64,000 bases of DNA from Candidatus Obscuribacterales bacterium (GTDB lineage Bacteria; Cyanobacteriota; Vampirovibrionia; Obscuribacterales; Obscuribacteraceae). Made by a program: the position numbers and the translations under genes. Location of the stretch: assembly GCA_021732025.1 (NCBI GenBank), contig JAKFVU010000036.1:174223-238222 (forward strand), given 5' to 3'. Shown one piece after another: positions 40,992 through 49,472 of the stretch; positions within the stretch are counted from its first letter, which is position 1; every line of letters begins with the position of its first letter. The notes beneath the pieces are model-generated. The model worked only from the letters and a program-made list of their open reading frames with translations. It was not told the DNA's origin and ran no database searches.

Positions 40992-41891
40992 TTAAGCAGA
41001 CATTCTTTTCACCAAATCGACCAATTGCGAGTGCATGTTGTCTTTACTCAACTGCACTCGTTGGCCGTGGCCGGGCAAGACCCAAGTGAAACTATAGTCG
41101 CTAAGGGTGGCCATAGACTTGATTTGTTCTTCCCACGAATACCAGCAGAAGTCGTCAAATGCCTCTAGTTGGTTCGTCTCCCGGTCGAAAGCTAAATGGT
41201 CGCCAGTAAATAGAAACTGATTTTTGTAGAGTAAAACCATGTGGCCTTTAGTGTGGCCGGGTGTGGGAATTATCGTGAATTGGTCGCGCAACGAATCTGC
41301 AAATTCATTGTGAAGGTTACTTCCAACAAAATGTCCAGCCACGATATCGAGAACGACCTCCGAGCCAGGTGCGCTATCCGCGTCGTCTCTGTGGATTATT
41401 CGTTTGGCATCAAATACGGTGGCATAGTTTTCTGCATCGGCAATGTCATCGCGGTGGGTGAGAAATATGTATTTAATTCCACCCAGCTCTTTAAAGCGGC
41501 TAACAAGATGCGGCAGAAACTTCGGTGAGTCAATCAGCCAATTGCCATCTTTGTGAGCAATAAAATAGCTGTTGCCGCCATATGACTTGGGTGAATTGAA
41601 TCCGCAGTAATAAACGCCGTCTGCTAGTTCAAGGGGCAGCTCACTCATGGTTTCTTTGGCATGATTAGGCCCAATGGTGCCAATTGAGCCAGTGGGACAG
41701 CAGAGCAAGGCGCGAGTTGCTGCGCCTTCGTCTTCGCTTGACTGTGGTTGGTTATAAACGAAGGAGTGGTCGCCTTGCTCTCCGAAGATTTGTGGGGCCA
41801 GCTGCCTGCAAGTGTCGCAATTAATGCAAGTGCGGTCGACAAAGAATCGACCTTCTACATTGTCGCTATACCGCTCTTTTGGATTAGCCAT
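40992..41891 (-). CDS. Ferredoxin-metallo-beta-lactamase fusion
   Basis: A protein of 299 residues. Cys22, Cys25, Cys28 (TCINCDTC) and Cys64/65 (LLCCPTGSIG) form a 4Fe-4S ferredoxin-type cluster site. The MBL-fold domain (about 85-299) has IFLTHRDDIAD (145-149; the usual HxHxDH is reduced to H-R-D-D), TPGHTKGHMVLL, LFTGDHLAF and VLPGHGQRV. The family is known as ferredoxin-fused MBL hydrolases in Cyanobacteria and plants, with unclear substrate. The altered first metal motif suggests a mononuclear or unusual site. Confidence 0.8.
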   Translation of the reverse strand: MANPKERYSDNVEGRFFVDRTCINCDTCRQLAPQIFGEQGDHSFVYNQPQSSEDEGAATRALLCCPTGSIGTIGPNHAKETMSELPLELADGVYYCGFNSPKSYGGNSYFIAHKDGNWLIDSPKFLPHLVSRFKELGGIKYIFLTHRDDIADAENYATVFDAKRIIHRDDADSAPGSEVVLDIVAGHFVGSNLHNEFADSLRDQFTIIPTPGHTKGHMVLLYKNQFLFTGDHLAFDRETNQLEAFDDFCWYSWEEQIKSMATLSDYSFTWVLPGHGQRVQLSKDNMHSQLVDLVKRMSA

Positions 41892-41923
41892 GAGGCCATC
41901 ATACCCTGGATTTTGCTGGTCCG

Positions 41924-42649
41924 TTATGTTGAGATATCAATCTCCGAGTAGGTTGGATGGTGCCCTAGAAGCCAATTGATCGCGTGGTGCCTCTCCATGG
42001 CTATGCTCATGGTTTGACTAAAGATTTCAGCTGATGCCTTGTCAATTCTCTGTCCGCCGATTGCTAAATCTCCGTCAATTGTATGAAAGACTGCCATGTC
42101 GATTGAACCGATCCATGGCTGCTGCCCAATATTGACAAAGTCTATGACTTTTGGATTGACGGTGAATTCGACTAGGCGCCAGTGAAGGGCAAATATTTGC
42201 TCTCCATACTCATCAATTTTTGCTTCGTTGCGCACCAATGGTAAGTCCAGAATTGAGTTTGCTGATTGGTACAGTGTATCTAGCAGACGGCCTGTATCTA
42301 CCTGTTCATCGTAGGGTGCTTGCTCCATCAAATTGAGAGCCCATGCTAATACACCTAATCCTTCAAGTCGCCAGGTTGAATTGATAGCGGTGTGGCGGTC
42401 CAATGTCTCGACCGGGGTTAGTAGAATCTCCAACTCTTCAGCTTCGAGCTCTTTGTCAGCGCCTACTTTTTTAGCCCAATTGACCACTGCTTGACGTTGC
42501 TTCTCTTTCTCGTTGATAGGGCTTTCGTCTCGCTCAAGGAGTGCTCGAGCTGTTACAGCCGTTAGGGCAAGAGCTCTATTGGCAATACGACTAGGCGTTG
42601 GCGGTATTGGATCGTCTATATCATCGTAGTTAACTGGCTGCTGGTACAT
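41924..42649 (-). CDS. DUF4272 protein
   Basis: A protein of 241 residues, all helical in appearance, matching DUF4272: SRIANRALALTAVTARALLE, a VVNWAKKVGADKELEAEELE segment, and the hallmark STWRLEGLGVLAWALNLME. A C-terminal AMERHHAINWLLG fits as well. Function unknown in the family. It is cytoplasmic, and 13 bases from the small membrane gene upstream, so likely co-transcribed. Confidence 0.75.
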   Translation of the reverse strand: MYQQPVNYDDIDDPIPPTPSRIANRALALTAVTARALLERDESPINEKEKQRQAVVNWAKKVGADKELEAEELEILLTPVETLDRHTAINSTWRLEGLGVLAWALNLMEQAPYDEQVDTGRLLDTLYQSANSILDLPLVRNEAKIDEYGEQIFALHWRLVEFTVNPKVIDFVNIGQQPWIGSIDMAVFHTIDGDLAIGGQRIDKASAEIFSQTMSIAMERHHAINWLLGHHPTYSEIDIST

Positions 42650-42662
42650 TATTTAACCTAAG

Positions 42663-42917
42663 TTAGTTGCGGCGCCCTGGCCAGATGGATTTGAAGTCTA
42701 TAGCTTCTTTTCTGTAAGCGACGCAGTACATTGGGCCGAGAACGGCAACGAATAGGCAAAGAAACAGTCTAATGTCCTGTTCACCAACTTGGAATGGAGC
42801 CATCCATGAATACAGCTGAGTGGAAGTGACCAAGCTAAGCAATACAGCAATCAGCTGGTGATAGCGCAAGCCAAATAATTTTGGCACTTTTTCAGACTCA
42901 GTCGATTCTGTTGGCAT
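42663..42917 (-). CDS. Small two-helix membrane protein
   Basis: A protein of 84 residues with helices at about 16-36 and 45-66 (LIAVLLSLVTSTQLYSWMA and IRLFLCLFVAVLGPMYCVAY). No family recognised. It precedes the DUF4272 gene by 13 bases. Confidence 0.6.
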   Translation of the reverse strand: MPTESTESEKVPKLFGLRYHQLIAVLLSLVTSTQLYSWMAPFQVGEQDIRLFLCLFVAVLGPMYCVAYRKEAIDFKSIWPGRRN

Positions 42918-42986
42918 ATTGTCATTCTACTCTCTTGCCTGTGAGACAATCGTTATCAGGGCAGCAAAGAAAGTGGATATCGTCGC

Positions 42987-43216
42987 ATGCGCGGGATCGA
43001 AAATCACATTCCGACCAAAATAATGCTTCTTGCTGCAGCCGTATCTTTTACGCTGTCCCAGGCGAATTATGCAATAGCGGCCCCGGTCGCCAATTTATTG
43101 AAGAAAGCTCAGCTTTTGCGCGATATAACCTGCGGGCTCACGAATACGACAAAAAAGGCGAAAAAAAGCTAGCAGAAAAAGACTATCAAACGGAGCTAAA
43201 GTTGCATGGCCATTGA
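42987..43216 (+). pseudogene. Frame-disrupted small secreted gene
   Basis: The frame from ATG 42987 (or 43023) gives a signal peptide (LLAAAVSFTLSQANYAIAA) and then VANLLKKAQ before turning into a Lys-rich run that stops at 43172. In the -1 frame the sequence goes on sensibly (ARYNLRAHEYDKKGEKKLAE, TPR-like) to a TGA at 43216 that overlaps the next start. The break lies around 43100-43125. Either a real frameshift mutation, programmed frameshifting or a sequence error. Confidence 0.55.
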
Positions 43217-43466
43217 TGAAAATCGGGAGAAGGTGAACTTTCGCATACGGGTCAAGCTTGATGAGCCGCCTAAATTCGGTGCGTGGTTAAGCTTCTATAT
43301 TTCGCCGAAGGAGACTAGGCTCAGTTATGTCTATAATTTGAAAACCGCGCAAGATATGCTCGTCAGATTCGGTCAGAGTGAGCCCCTGCCTGATAGTTTT
43401 GAAGCTATTCACAATTTGGAGCCGTTTAAAGGAATTTCGCGCGAGTTATTTGAAATGGTCATTTAA
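43206..43466 (+). CDS. Small protein of unknown function
   Basis: A protein of 86 residues with no signal peptide: VNFRIRVKLDEPPKFGAWLS then a mixed alpha-beta tail ending in ISRELFEMVI. Its ATG overlaps by 11 bases the stop of the -1 frame of the preceding disrupted gene, suggesting past translational coupling. It stops 2 bases before the convergent zinc-ribbon gene. Confidence 0.55.
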   Translation: MAIDENREKVNFRIRVKLDEPPKFGAWLSFYISPKETRLSYVYNLKTAQDMLVRFGQSEPLPDSFEAIHNLEPFKGISRELFEMVI

Positions 43467-43467
43467 C

Positions 43468-44616
43468 TCAAGGCCTTTGTACTGCCCACCAAAGATAATA
43501 GAGTATTGAAATTACAACAATGGCAAAAAGTGTAATTTTGATCCAGCTGTAGGGCCGCTCACCTTGCACTTCTCCAGTGCGAGCGTTAACAACGACCTGA
43601 TAAAGTTTGTTTTGCAGGTGATAGGCACCAACATACACGGGCAGCAAAATGTGTTTGAAAGTGATAGCAGAATGCTGCGTTTGCACTGAATAAATACGCT
43701 GGGTGTCGCCGCCAATTTGATAGCGAATATTGTTTTCTATTGCCACAGACATGACAGCCTGAGCCTTTTCAAAGCCCTCAGGCAAAGTTACCTGATAGCG
43801 CTCTGCTTTATATCCGGCAAGAAAAGCTGGGTCATATGGCTTTAGCTCAGGCAAATCCCATGGCTCAAGCTCTGCTAGTGCGCCAGCTGGTAGCGAGCGA
43901 GTGCCAGAAATTAAGACGTCATCAAACCAGCGCGTTACTGTTCCAGCCGCTGGATACCAGGCTGTTCTTTGCACTTGGCGGCTGGCTTGTACCCGATTGC
44001 CATTGGCGTCAGTCTCTGTGTAATACTCGGTCTCGTAATAGTACTGACCGCGTTCGCCGGTGTAGTGGCTAACGGTGTAACAGTCGTAGGTCCAAAAGGG
44101 AATGAATACACCAGAAATACCGCCTGGTACAGCAAAGCGTTTCAAGGCATCAGGCGCGAACCAGCGGCTAGCTATCCACTTCTTAATGGCCTCTGTGGCG
44201 GCACTCTTTTCTACACGAAAGGGCAGAACTGCGGCCGGGGCGAGTATCGGATCGGGCGATTTTGGCTGGGCTACAAGAGCGGCGCCACAAAAACTACATT
44301 GACCCGCTGTTACTGGTGGCGCGAATGTTACTTTGGCACCACAGCTCTTGCAGTCAATTTCGAGAGTATTGGGAGCCAGGTCCGTTAATTGCTCTGGCAG
44401 AACCTTGAGGAATCGTTCGTAATCGCACTCTACAATTGCTTCTTTGCTCTCGGCAATTAGCTCTTTGTGCTGACAGTAGTGGCAGGTGAGGGCGCCGTCT
44501 TTAGGCTCGAATAGCAAATCTGCACCGCAGCCAGGGCACCTATAGCGACGTACCTTCTCTATTGATGGTTTTTCCGCTGGGTCTTTTTCTTGTGAGCTAG
44601 GTTCCGGAGCCGTCAT
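43468..44616 (-). CDS. Zinc-ribbon membrane protein (PriA-like misannotation family)
   Basis: A protein of 382 residues from ATG 44616, which forms an ATGA overlap with the upstream stop; the longer frame to 44664 is less likely. Two zinc ribbons: CPGCGADLLFEP with LTCHYCQHK, and CKSCGAKVTF with QCSFCGAAL. A beta-rich middle follows with a Tyr-rich loop (RGQYYYETEYYTET) and a single C-terminal transmembrane helix (ITLFAIVVISILYYLWW). Homologues are often called replication factor Y because of the zinc ribbons, but there is no helicase domain. Function unknown. Confidence 0.75.
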   Translation of the reverse strand: MTAPEPSSQEKDPAEKPSIEKVRRYRCPGCGADLLFEPKDGALTCHYCQHKELIAESKEAIVECDYERFLKVLPEQLTDLAPNTLEIDCKSCGAKVTFAPPVTAGQCSFCGAALVAQPKSPDPILAPAAVLPFRVEKSAATEAIKKWIASRWFAPDALKRFAVPGGISGVFIPFWTYDCYTVSHYTGERGQYYYETEYYTETDANGNRVQASRQVQRTAWYPAAGTVTRWFDDVLISGTRSLPAGALAELEPWDLPELKPYDPAFLAGYKAERYQVTLPEGFEKAQAVMSVAIENNIRYQIGGDTQRIYSVQTQHSAITFKHILLPVYVGAYHLQNKLYQVVVNARTGEVQGERPYSWIKITLFAIVVISILYYLWWAVQRP

Positions 44617-45365
44617 GAGTTTTTCACTTTCTCCTTCACCTTCAGCTTCTTCAGTATCAGCCAATTGCTTTGGCGGCGGGTAAGGGATCGGTCCAGGCCG
44701 ATTGTGATAGCTTTACCCGTGGTGTCATGACGATACCAGCCTTCATCCCAAGCGCCCATATCAAAGTAAAGTGCTTCGGTGACTCCTAAAGCCGCTAGAT
44801 CATTGTTGAAGGTGCTGAAAGTTATGGCCTTATCGCTTTCAAAGATTTTGAAATTACCTTCTTTAGTTAGAGCTATTGCCCGCCGCTGAAACTTGCTCTG
44901 ATCCCGAAATACTGCCGGTGTGCCGTTGTGCACAAGCAGAAACTGCTGAAACAGCGAACCTTTTGATTGTTGTATTGAGTTTAAAAATGGCCGGTTCAGC
45001 GTTGCGCCTTTGTTGGTAGAGAGCAATTTGCATTGACCGTTTTCAATTTCCATGGCGCCGCCAAGTTCATGGTTAATGGCCGTTTCATTGCCGATTATTC
45101 CATTGCTGATGAAAACTCCATCAATTTTGTTATCGTGTCTGGTAAACGCTGCTGGGATACACAATACGATGTCGTTATCGGTTGATAGAGGGCGCGTAAT
45201 GCGAAATTCTAGGGCAAATTTTTCTTGAGGAAAGAGCTGATAGACAACTCCGCTTGCGCCCTTGACGCTCTCAACGGCAATGCCTTTTGAATTGGCGGCC
45301 AGCAAAGGAGGTACGTTCGCAAGGCACAAGACTAATCCGATTACCGTAGTGACTAGCTTAAGCAT
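44613..45365 (-). CDS. Secreted phosphodiester glycosidase-like (NAGPA/DUF2233) protein
   Basis: A protein of about 250 residues with a signal peptide (to about PPLLA-A). ELEFRITRPLSTD is followed by GVFISNGIIGNETAINHELG, RRAIALTKEGNFKIF, and late ALGVTEALYFDMGAW. These fit the NAGPA-like fold, with the LxLDxG-type strand present as LYFDMG. Such enzymes uncover phosphodiester-linked sugars. The ATG at 45365 overlaps the methyltransferase TGA by one base (TGATG). Confidence 0.6.
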   Translation of the reverse strand: MLKLVTTVIGLVLCLANVPPLLAANSKGIAVESVKGASGVVYQLFPQEKFALEFRITRPLSTDNDIVLCIPAAFTRHDNKIDGVFISNGIIGNETAINHELGGAMEIENGQCKLLSTNKGATLNRPFLNSIQQSKGSLFQQFLLVHNGTPAVFRDQSKFQRRAIALTKEGNFKIFESDKAITFSTFNNDLAALGVTEALYFDMGAWDEGWYRHDTTGKAITIGLDRSLTRRQSNWLILKKLKVKEKVKNS

Positions 45366-46135
45366 CACGAGCGCTCCGCCACCAGAATCAATTTCTCTGC
45401 ACCCAAAGTAAACGGCTCAGGTGCTTCTAAATCAGTAGATGACAGCATTTCAAGTACAGAGAAGCCAGCGGCTGCAAGCATGTCACACAGCTCACCAGCT
45501 GTATAAATCCAATGTGTTGCTGTGCGCACTTCCTTTTTATTGTCTTGGATATAAGTATAAGTCGTAGTCACAGTGCTAGATTTGCAGTTGTATTGGTTTT
45601 CTATAAGCATGTACATGTCGCCGACCTGTAGCCATTCTTTTTCACCACCATTGACGAGAAAACATTCGGCGATCATGGCTGAGTCAATCACGAGGCGTGC
45701 TTTGCTCTTAAGACATTGGCCAATTGCATGTAAAAATTCGTTCGTGCCTGAGCGATCAAAATAACCAAAGCTGTTGCCCATACAAAAGGCCCCGTCAAAT
45801 TCTTGCGCCAAGGTCAACTTGCGCATATCGCCTTGAATATAATCAATTTTGGTCTTATGTGCCCGGGCAGACTCTTTGCCTTGCTCAATGAAAGTTTTTG
45901 AAAAATCTATTGCTGTTACTTTGTATTCCATTAACGAGAGTGGCAAACTTAGCCTGCCGTTGCCACATGGAACATCCAGTAATTTGCTGCCTCTTGGTGC
46001 TGATAATGTTTCTAGTAAAAAAGCTACTTCTTGTTCTGTCTGTTCGATTGGAATGGCACGGCGCCACAGTTCAAGTGACATTCCTTGAAAAAACTCTTCG
46101 TACCATTTATTGGCCACTTCGTTAACTGCTGACAC
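45365..46135 (-). CDS. Class I SAM-dependent methyltransferase
   Basis: A protein of 256 residues. Motif I is clear (KLLDVPCGNGRLSLPLS), motif II as KVTAIDFSKTFIEQG, motif III as IDYIQGDMRKL, motif IV as FDGAFCMGNSFGYF. A small-molecule methyltransferase fold (Methyltransf_25/11); substrate not visible. First gene of a three-gene coupled minus-strand operon with the NAGPA-like and zinc-ribbon genes. Confidence 0.88.
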   Translation of the reverse strand: MSAVNEVANKWYEEFFQGMSLELWRRAIPIEQTEQEVAFLLETLSAPRGSKLLDVPCGNGRLSLPLSLMEYKVTAIDFSKTFIEQGKESARAHKTKIDYIQGDMRKLTLAQEFDGAFCMGNSFGYFDRSGTNEFLHAIGQCLKSKARLVIDSAMIAECFLVNGGEKEWLQVGDMYMLIENQYNCKSSTVTTTYTYIQDNKKEVRTATHWIYTAGELCDMLAAAGFSVLEMLSSTDLEAPEPFTLGAEKLILVAERS

Positions 46136-46195
46136 TACTGCGCCCCCGACACTTTCGCTTTTGTCAGGAGTATCTATAGCACATAATTTCTGCTA

Positions 46196-46747
46196 CTAGC
46201 GCAATTTTAGGCCAAATGACAGCCCTTCGCCAGCGGCTGGGCGTATAACATGAACACGCAGGTCGAGGGGGGCTTTCTTGAGTACTGTTTTGAGAACACT
46301 CGTGCTGAACCAACCTTGGTTGAACGATGAGGTATCGGCCAAGAGAATTGCTACGTTACACTGCCAGCGCTCGGCTTGTTTGATTATGCATTCGGCGATG
46401 TTTTCAGCGACTATGATTTCGCTGCGCACTTCGACGTGCAGAAAACTACTAACTCTTGCTGCAATTTCGTCTAAGAAGGCGCGCGCTTCGATGGTCTTTC
46501 GGTCTTGTTGGCTTAACCGACTTATAGCCTCCATGTGTGTATATGAAGGTGTGTCCAGGGCGCTATCTTCAATTACATGCAAGAGTGAGATGCTCTCAAA
46601 GGGCAAGTCTTTGTTGGTAAACAGAATGTCTTGAACGGTTTCGCCATAGTCAAAGCTTTTAATTGGCACTAATAATCGGATGGGATTGTTTGCACCGTTG
46701 TTCTTTGCATTGTTGTTGGTGTCGTCTCTCTTTTTTTCTTCTTTCAT
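46196..46747 (-). CDS. Universal-stress-protein-like protein
   Basis: A protein of 183 residues. After a polar N-terminal 20 residues come IRLLVPIKSFDYGETVQDIL and ISLLHVIEDSALD, then ECIIKQAERWQCNVAILLAD and a final basic strand, the order seen in USP domains. The ATP-binding GxxGxxxxxxxGS motif is not clearly present (SSFNQGWFSTSVLKTVL stands in its place). Assignment is tentative. It lies downstream of the SulP gene, 56 bases apart, and may be co-transcribed. Confidence 0.5.
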   Translation of the reverse strand: MKEEKKRDDTNNNAKNNGANNPIRLLVPIKSFDYGETVQDILFTNKDLPFESISLLHVIEDSALDTPSYTHMEAISRLSQQDRKTIEARAFLDEIAARVSSFLHVEVRSEIIVAENIAECIIKQAERWQCNVAILLADTSSFNQGWFSTSVLKTVLKKAPLDLRVHVIRPAAGEGLSFGLKLR

Positions 46748-46803
46748 CCAATTACCTCTAAAGTAGTGAGTTGTTCTTTCTGTTGTCTTCCTAGAGGCTT
46801 AAT

Positions 46804-48351
46804 CTAGTCAACGATATGTGGCTTTCTGCCGAATATATACGGCATATTGACGCCCTTCTTGAGATTATTCTGTTGTGCGGTGCCACTACCAACAGTGCTC
46901 CAGTCGATAATTAGCTTCTCCCTGTGTTCCATTTCCCACTCCATGAACATCTGCAGAACAGCGTGATCTAGGTATGTGACGTCTTCTAGGTGAACATGAA
47001 GCTCAGAGCCCTCTTCCATGCTTTCTAATAGGTTGAGGAGGTGAGGAATATGGGCAAATGTGGCAGCACCAGCCAGCTTTAATACGGTTGCTCGGCGGCC
47101 AGGAAGTTCTTCTATGGTTGTCTTTAGATGCATAAGGCGATAGAGCTCTTTTCCTATCGCTGTGACTAATCCGATCAGAACACCGGTAAATAGATTCGTG
47201 GCTAGCACCGCAATCACGGTTAAGGCGAGAATGGCTTTTTCTTCAATTGGATAGTCGACAATTGATTTTCTGATTTCAGAGACCATGCGGACGCCAATGA
47301 AAACTAGTATGGCCGCCAAGGCGCAGGTTGGAATGTACTCTAGTAAACGGGGGAAGAGAATGGCTGCGATAAGCATGAGCCATCCGTGTACAAGATTCGG
47401 TATTTTTGTTTTCGCCCCGCTTTGTCTATTGGCCGAACTTCTCAGCAACACCCCGGCTATGGGTAGTCCGCAAATCATACCGCTGAGAAAGTTACCAGCC
47501 CCTTGAGAAATCAGCTCGCGGTCATAGTTGAAGCGCTCTTGCCCGTCGCTGGCTGTTTCCATCGCTTTGACTGTTATCGTTGTTTGAGCGCTGACGACGA
47601 AAGTTAAGGTTATAGCTGAAATCCAAACGGCAGGGTCTAAAAACTGCTTGAGGTAAGTTGGTGTGCTGTGCAACCAAGTTATGCCGAGGTCTGCAGGTAG
47701 CTGCACCTTTTGCACACCAAGATGCATCAGCTCTGCTAGAACTGATGCCGTTACTATAGCCACCAATGCCGGTGGCAGCACTTTGGCGATGGGAAGTTTA
47801 AGCTTTGACCAGCCATAGGCAATTAGTATGGAAGCGACCCCGAGAAACGCGGCAGTGTGGTTCATGCCGTCAATGCAAGCTTGGGGAATCATTATTAAGT
47901 TGGCAAAGCCACAGTCTTTGGGTGAATCGTCCAACATAATGTGGAACTGAGAAAAAATTATCAGCAAGCCCATGCCTAAAAGCATGCCGCTCACCACTGC
48001 CGGTGAGACGGCTCTGAACCAGCGTGCCTGCTTGCTGAAACCAATCACTAATTGCAGCAATCCAGCTATTAAAACGATTGGTCCAAGAGCTTCTATGCCG
48101 TGCTTGTGTAGCATTTCGGCAACTAGTGCGCCAATGCCAGCGTCTGGTCCTGATACCAAGCTGGCACAACGCGATAGGCCTCCTGTGACAACAGCTCCTA
48201 TAAATCCCGAGAATAGCCCAATCTCTGCCGGTACACCTGCGGCGATTGCTACACCAATATTGAGCGGCAGTGCAACTAATAGCAGCAAGACTGCGGCAGA
48301 CAATTCTTTTGAAAGTTTTGTTTGCGAATTTGTAGCTGTGTTTGATTGCAT
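46804..48351 (-). CDS. SulP-family anion transporter with STAS-like domain
   Basis: A protein of 515 residues from ATG 48351. About 10-12 hydrophobic helices to about residue 410 carry the SulP features VAIAAGVPAEIGLFSGFIG and SLVSGPDAGIGALVAEML, then a C-terminal STAS-like domain (ATVLKLAGAATFAHIPHLLN, LHVHLEDVTYLDHAVLQM). Members transport bicarbonate, sulfate or other anions, usually with H+ or Na+. The 19 residues before this ATG in the open frame are His/Cys rich and look unrelated. Confidence 0.88.
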   Translation of the reverse strand: MQSNTATNSQTKLSKELSAAVLLLLVALPLNIGVAIAAGVPAEIGLFSGFIGAVVTGGLSRCASLVSGPDAGIGALVAEMLHKHGIEALGPIVLIAGLLQLVIGFSKQARWFRAVSPAVVSGMLLGMGLLIIFSQFHIMLDDSPKDCGFANLIMIPQACIDGMNHTAAFLGVASILIAYGWSKLKLPIAKVLPPALVAIVTASVLAELMHLGVQKVQLPADLGITWLHSTPTYLKQFLDPAVWISAITLTFVVSAQTTITVKAMETASDGQERFNYDRELISQGAGNFLSGMICGLPIAGVLLRSSANRQSGAKTKIPNLVHGWLMLIAAILFPRLLEYIPTCALAAILVFIGVRMVSEIRKSIVDYPIEEKAILALTVIAVLATNLFTGVLIGLVTAIGKELYRLMHLKTTIEELPGRRATVLKLAGAATFAHIPHLLNLLESMEEGSELHVHLEDVTYLDHAVLQMFMEWEMEHREKLIIDWSTVGSGTAQQNNLKKGVNMPYIFGRKPHIVD

Positions 48352-48611
48352 GCAGTAGTGGTCTCCATAGCAGTGGCTGTGCTTCTCCGAACCGGCAAAA
48401 AAGCGCACATTCGAGTTTTAAGATTCCCCGTAAATCCATTAAAGACGATTAACCTTTCGGTTCTCTTTCAGCTTGCGCGGCAAGCCTACATAAGGTTTGC
48501 ACATTTTTAAACCGCTATCGATATTGCGATTCGCTAATCCAGTGTGCCTCTTTCGTTATCGTGTACTGTAGTAATTAGGAATCTGTTGTCGTCTGAAATC
48601 TGGTGACAGCT

Positions 48612-49424
48612 ATGAACAGGCACCCCTTTCCTTTTTTGCTCGGTGTGGTGGTGCTGTTCTTCAGTGCTTCTTTTAAGCAGCCCCAAGCTGACGCTGCTAT
48701 TGGCGGGGCGCCGATGATTGTCTTGTCGCTCAGTGGTGACATGTTTAGCCAATCTAGGGTCTACTTAAGCAAGCTTGGTATGCGGATTACGTGCAAGCAG
48801 GGCTATGCCCTTTGGTTCACTGCTGAGCCTAAGAATGTCTGGTTGGTCAATCCAGACAACAAAACATATTTGATTGAGTCTTTCGAGAAGTACGCCAAAG
48901 ATGAGCAGTCAGAGTACGGTCCGAATAACTATATATTCAAAGATTCGCCTGAGATTGAAGTACTGACTGGCTCTGAGTTTAAAGTGCGCCTGCGTCGCTA
49001 TACGAATTATTTAGAAGGAACTGATAAACATGCGCCTAACTTCGCTAAATTGAAACGTACTCGCCGCAAAGCTGAAGTCGTATACATTGACGATCAGCCG
49101 ATTCCTGATGAAGTGAAGAAACACTGGTGCGCCTTAGTTGGCTTGACTGGCAATGAGTTGTCGCCGCGCACAAACGGCCTGCCTGTAGGTTTGGGTCGTC
49201 GAATTAAGAAAAAGTGGATGGGTATTAAAAGGTTTACTACTGTTCGTGAAAAGTGGTTGCAGATACTTGAGTTGAAAGCATTTGCCAATCAGCCTTTGGA
49301 TAGCAAGATTTATGCTAAGCCGGTTGGCTACAAGCCTGCAAAAGACAAAACGTCGCTTTATTTATCAGGTGACGGCAATATGAAAGATGCTGATATTGAA
49401 GAGTTCTTCCAGCGCCGACTCTGA
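48612..49424 (+). CDS. Secreted protein of unknown function (family A, copy 2)
   Basis: A protein of 270 residues. ATG at 48612 follows a possible GTG at 48603. The signal peptide is VVVLFFSASFKQPQADA. It shares with 36947-37717 the segments SRVYLSK, KNVWLVNPDNK and KPVGYKPAKD in the same order. The middle differs, with basic stretches (KLKRTRRKAEVVYIDDQPIP and GRRIKKKWMG). It is divergent from the SulP gene. The intergenic region has a GCTTGC-GCG-GCAAGC hairpin at 48471-48485. Confidence 0.65.
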   Translation: MNRHPFPFLLGVVVLFFSASFKQPQADAAIGGAPMIVLSLSGDMFSQSRVYLSKLGMRITCKQGYALWFTAEPKNVWLVNPDNKTYLIESFEKYAKDEQSEYGPNNYIFKDSPEIEVLTGSEFKVRLRRYTNYLEGTDKHAPNFAKLKRTRRKAEVVYIDDQPIPDEVKKHWCALVGLTGNELSPRTNGLPVGLGRRIKKKWMGIKRFTTVREKWLQILELKAFANQPLDSKIYAKPVGYKPAKDKTSLYLSGDGNMKDADIEEFFQRRL

Positions 49425-49472
49425 GTTCTGCGATCTTGAATCGATAGTCGCACTCGCTATTCGCACCCTGTA

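Noticed and set aside
42881..42986. Extending the -1 frame of the small secreted gene back to 42881
   Set aside because: It would overlap the divergent membrane gene, and the signal peptide is in the other frame.
43468..44616. Replication restart helicase PriA for the zinc-ribbon gene
   Set aside because: Zinc ribbons only; no Walker motifs, and a C-terminal membrane helix.
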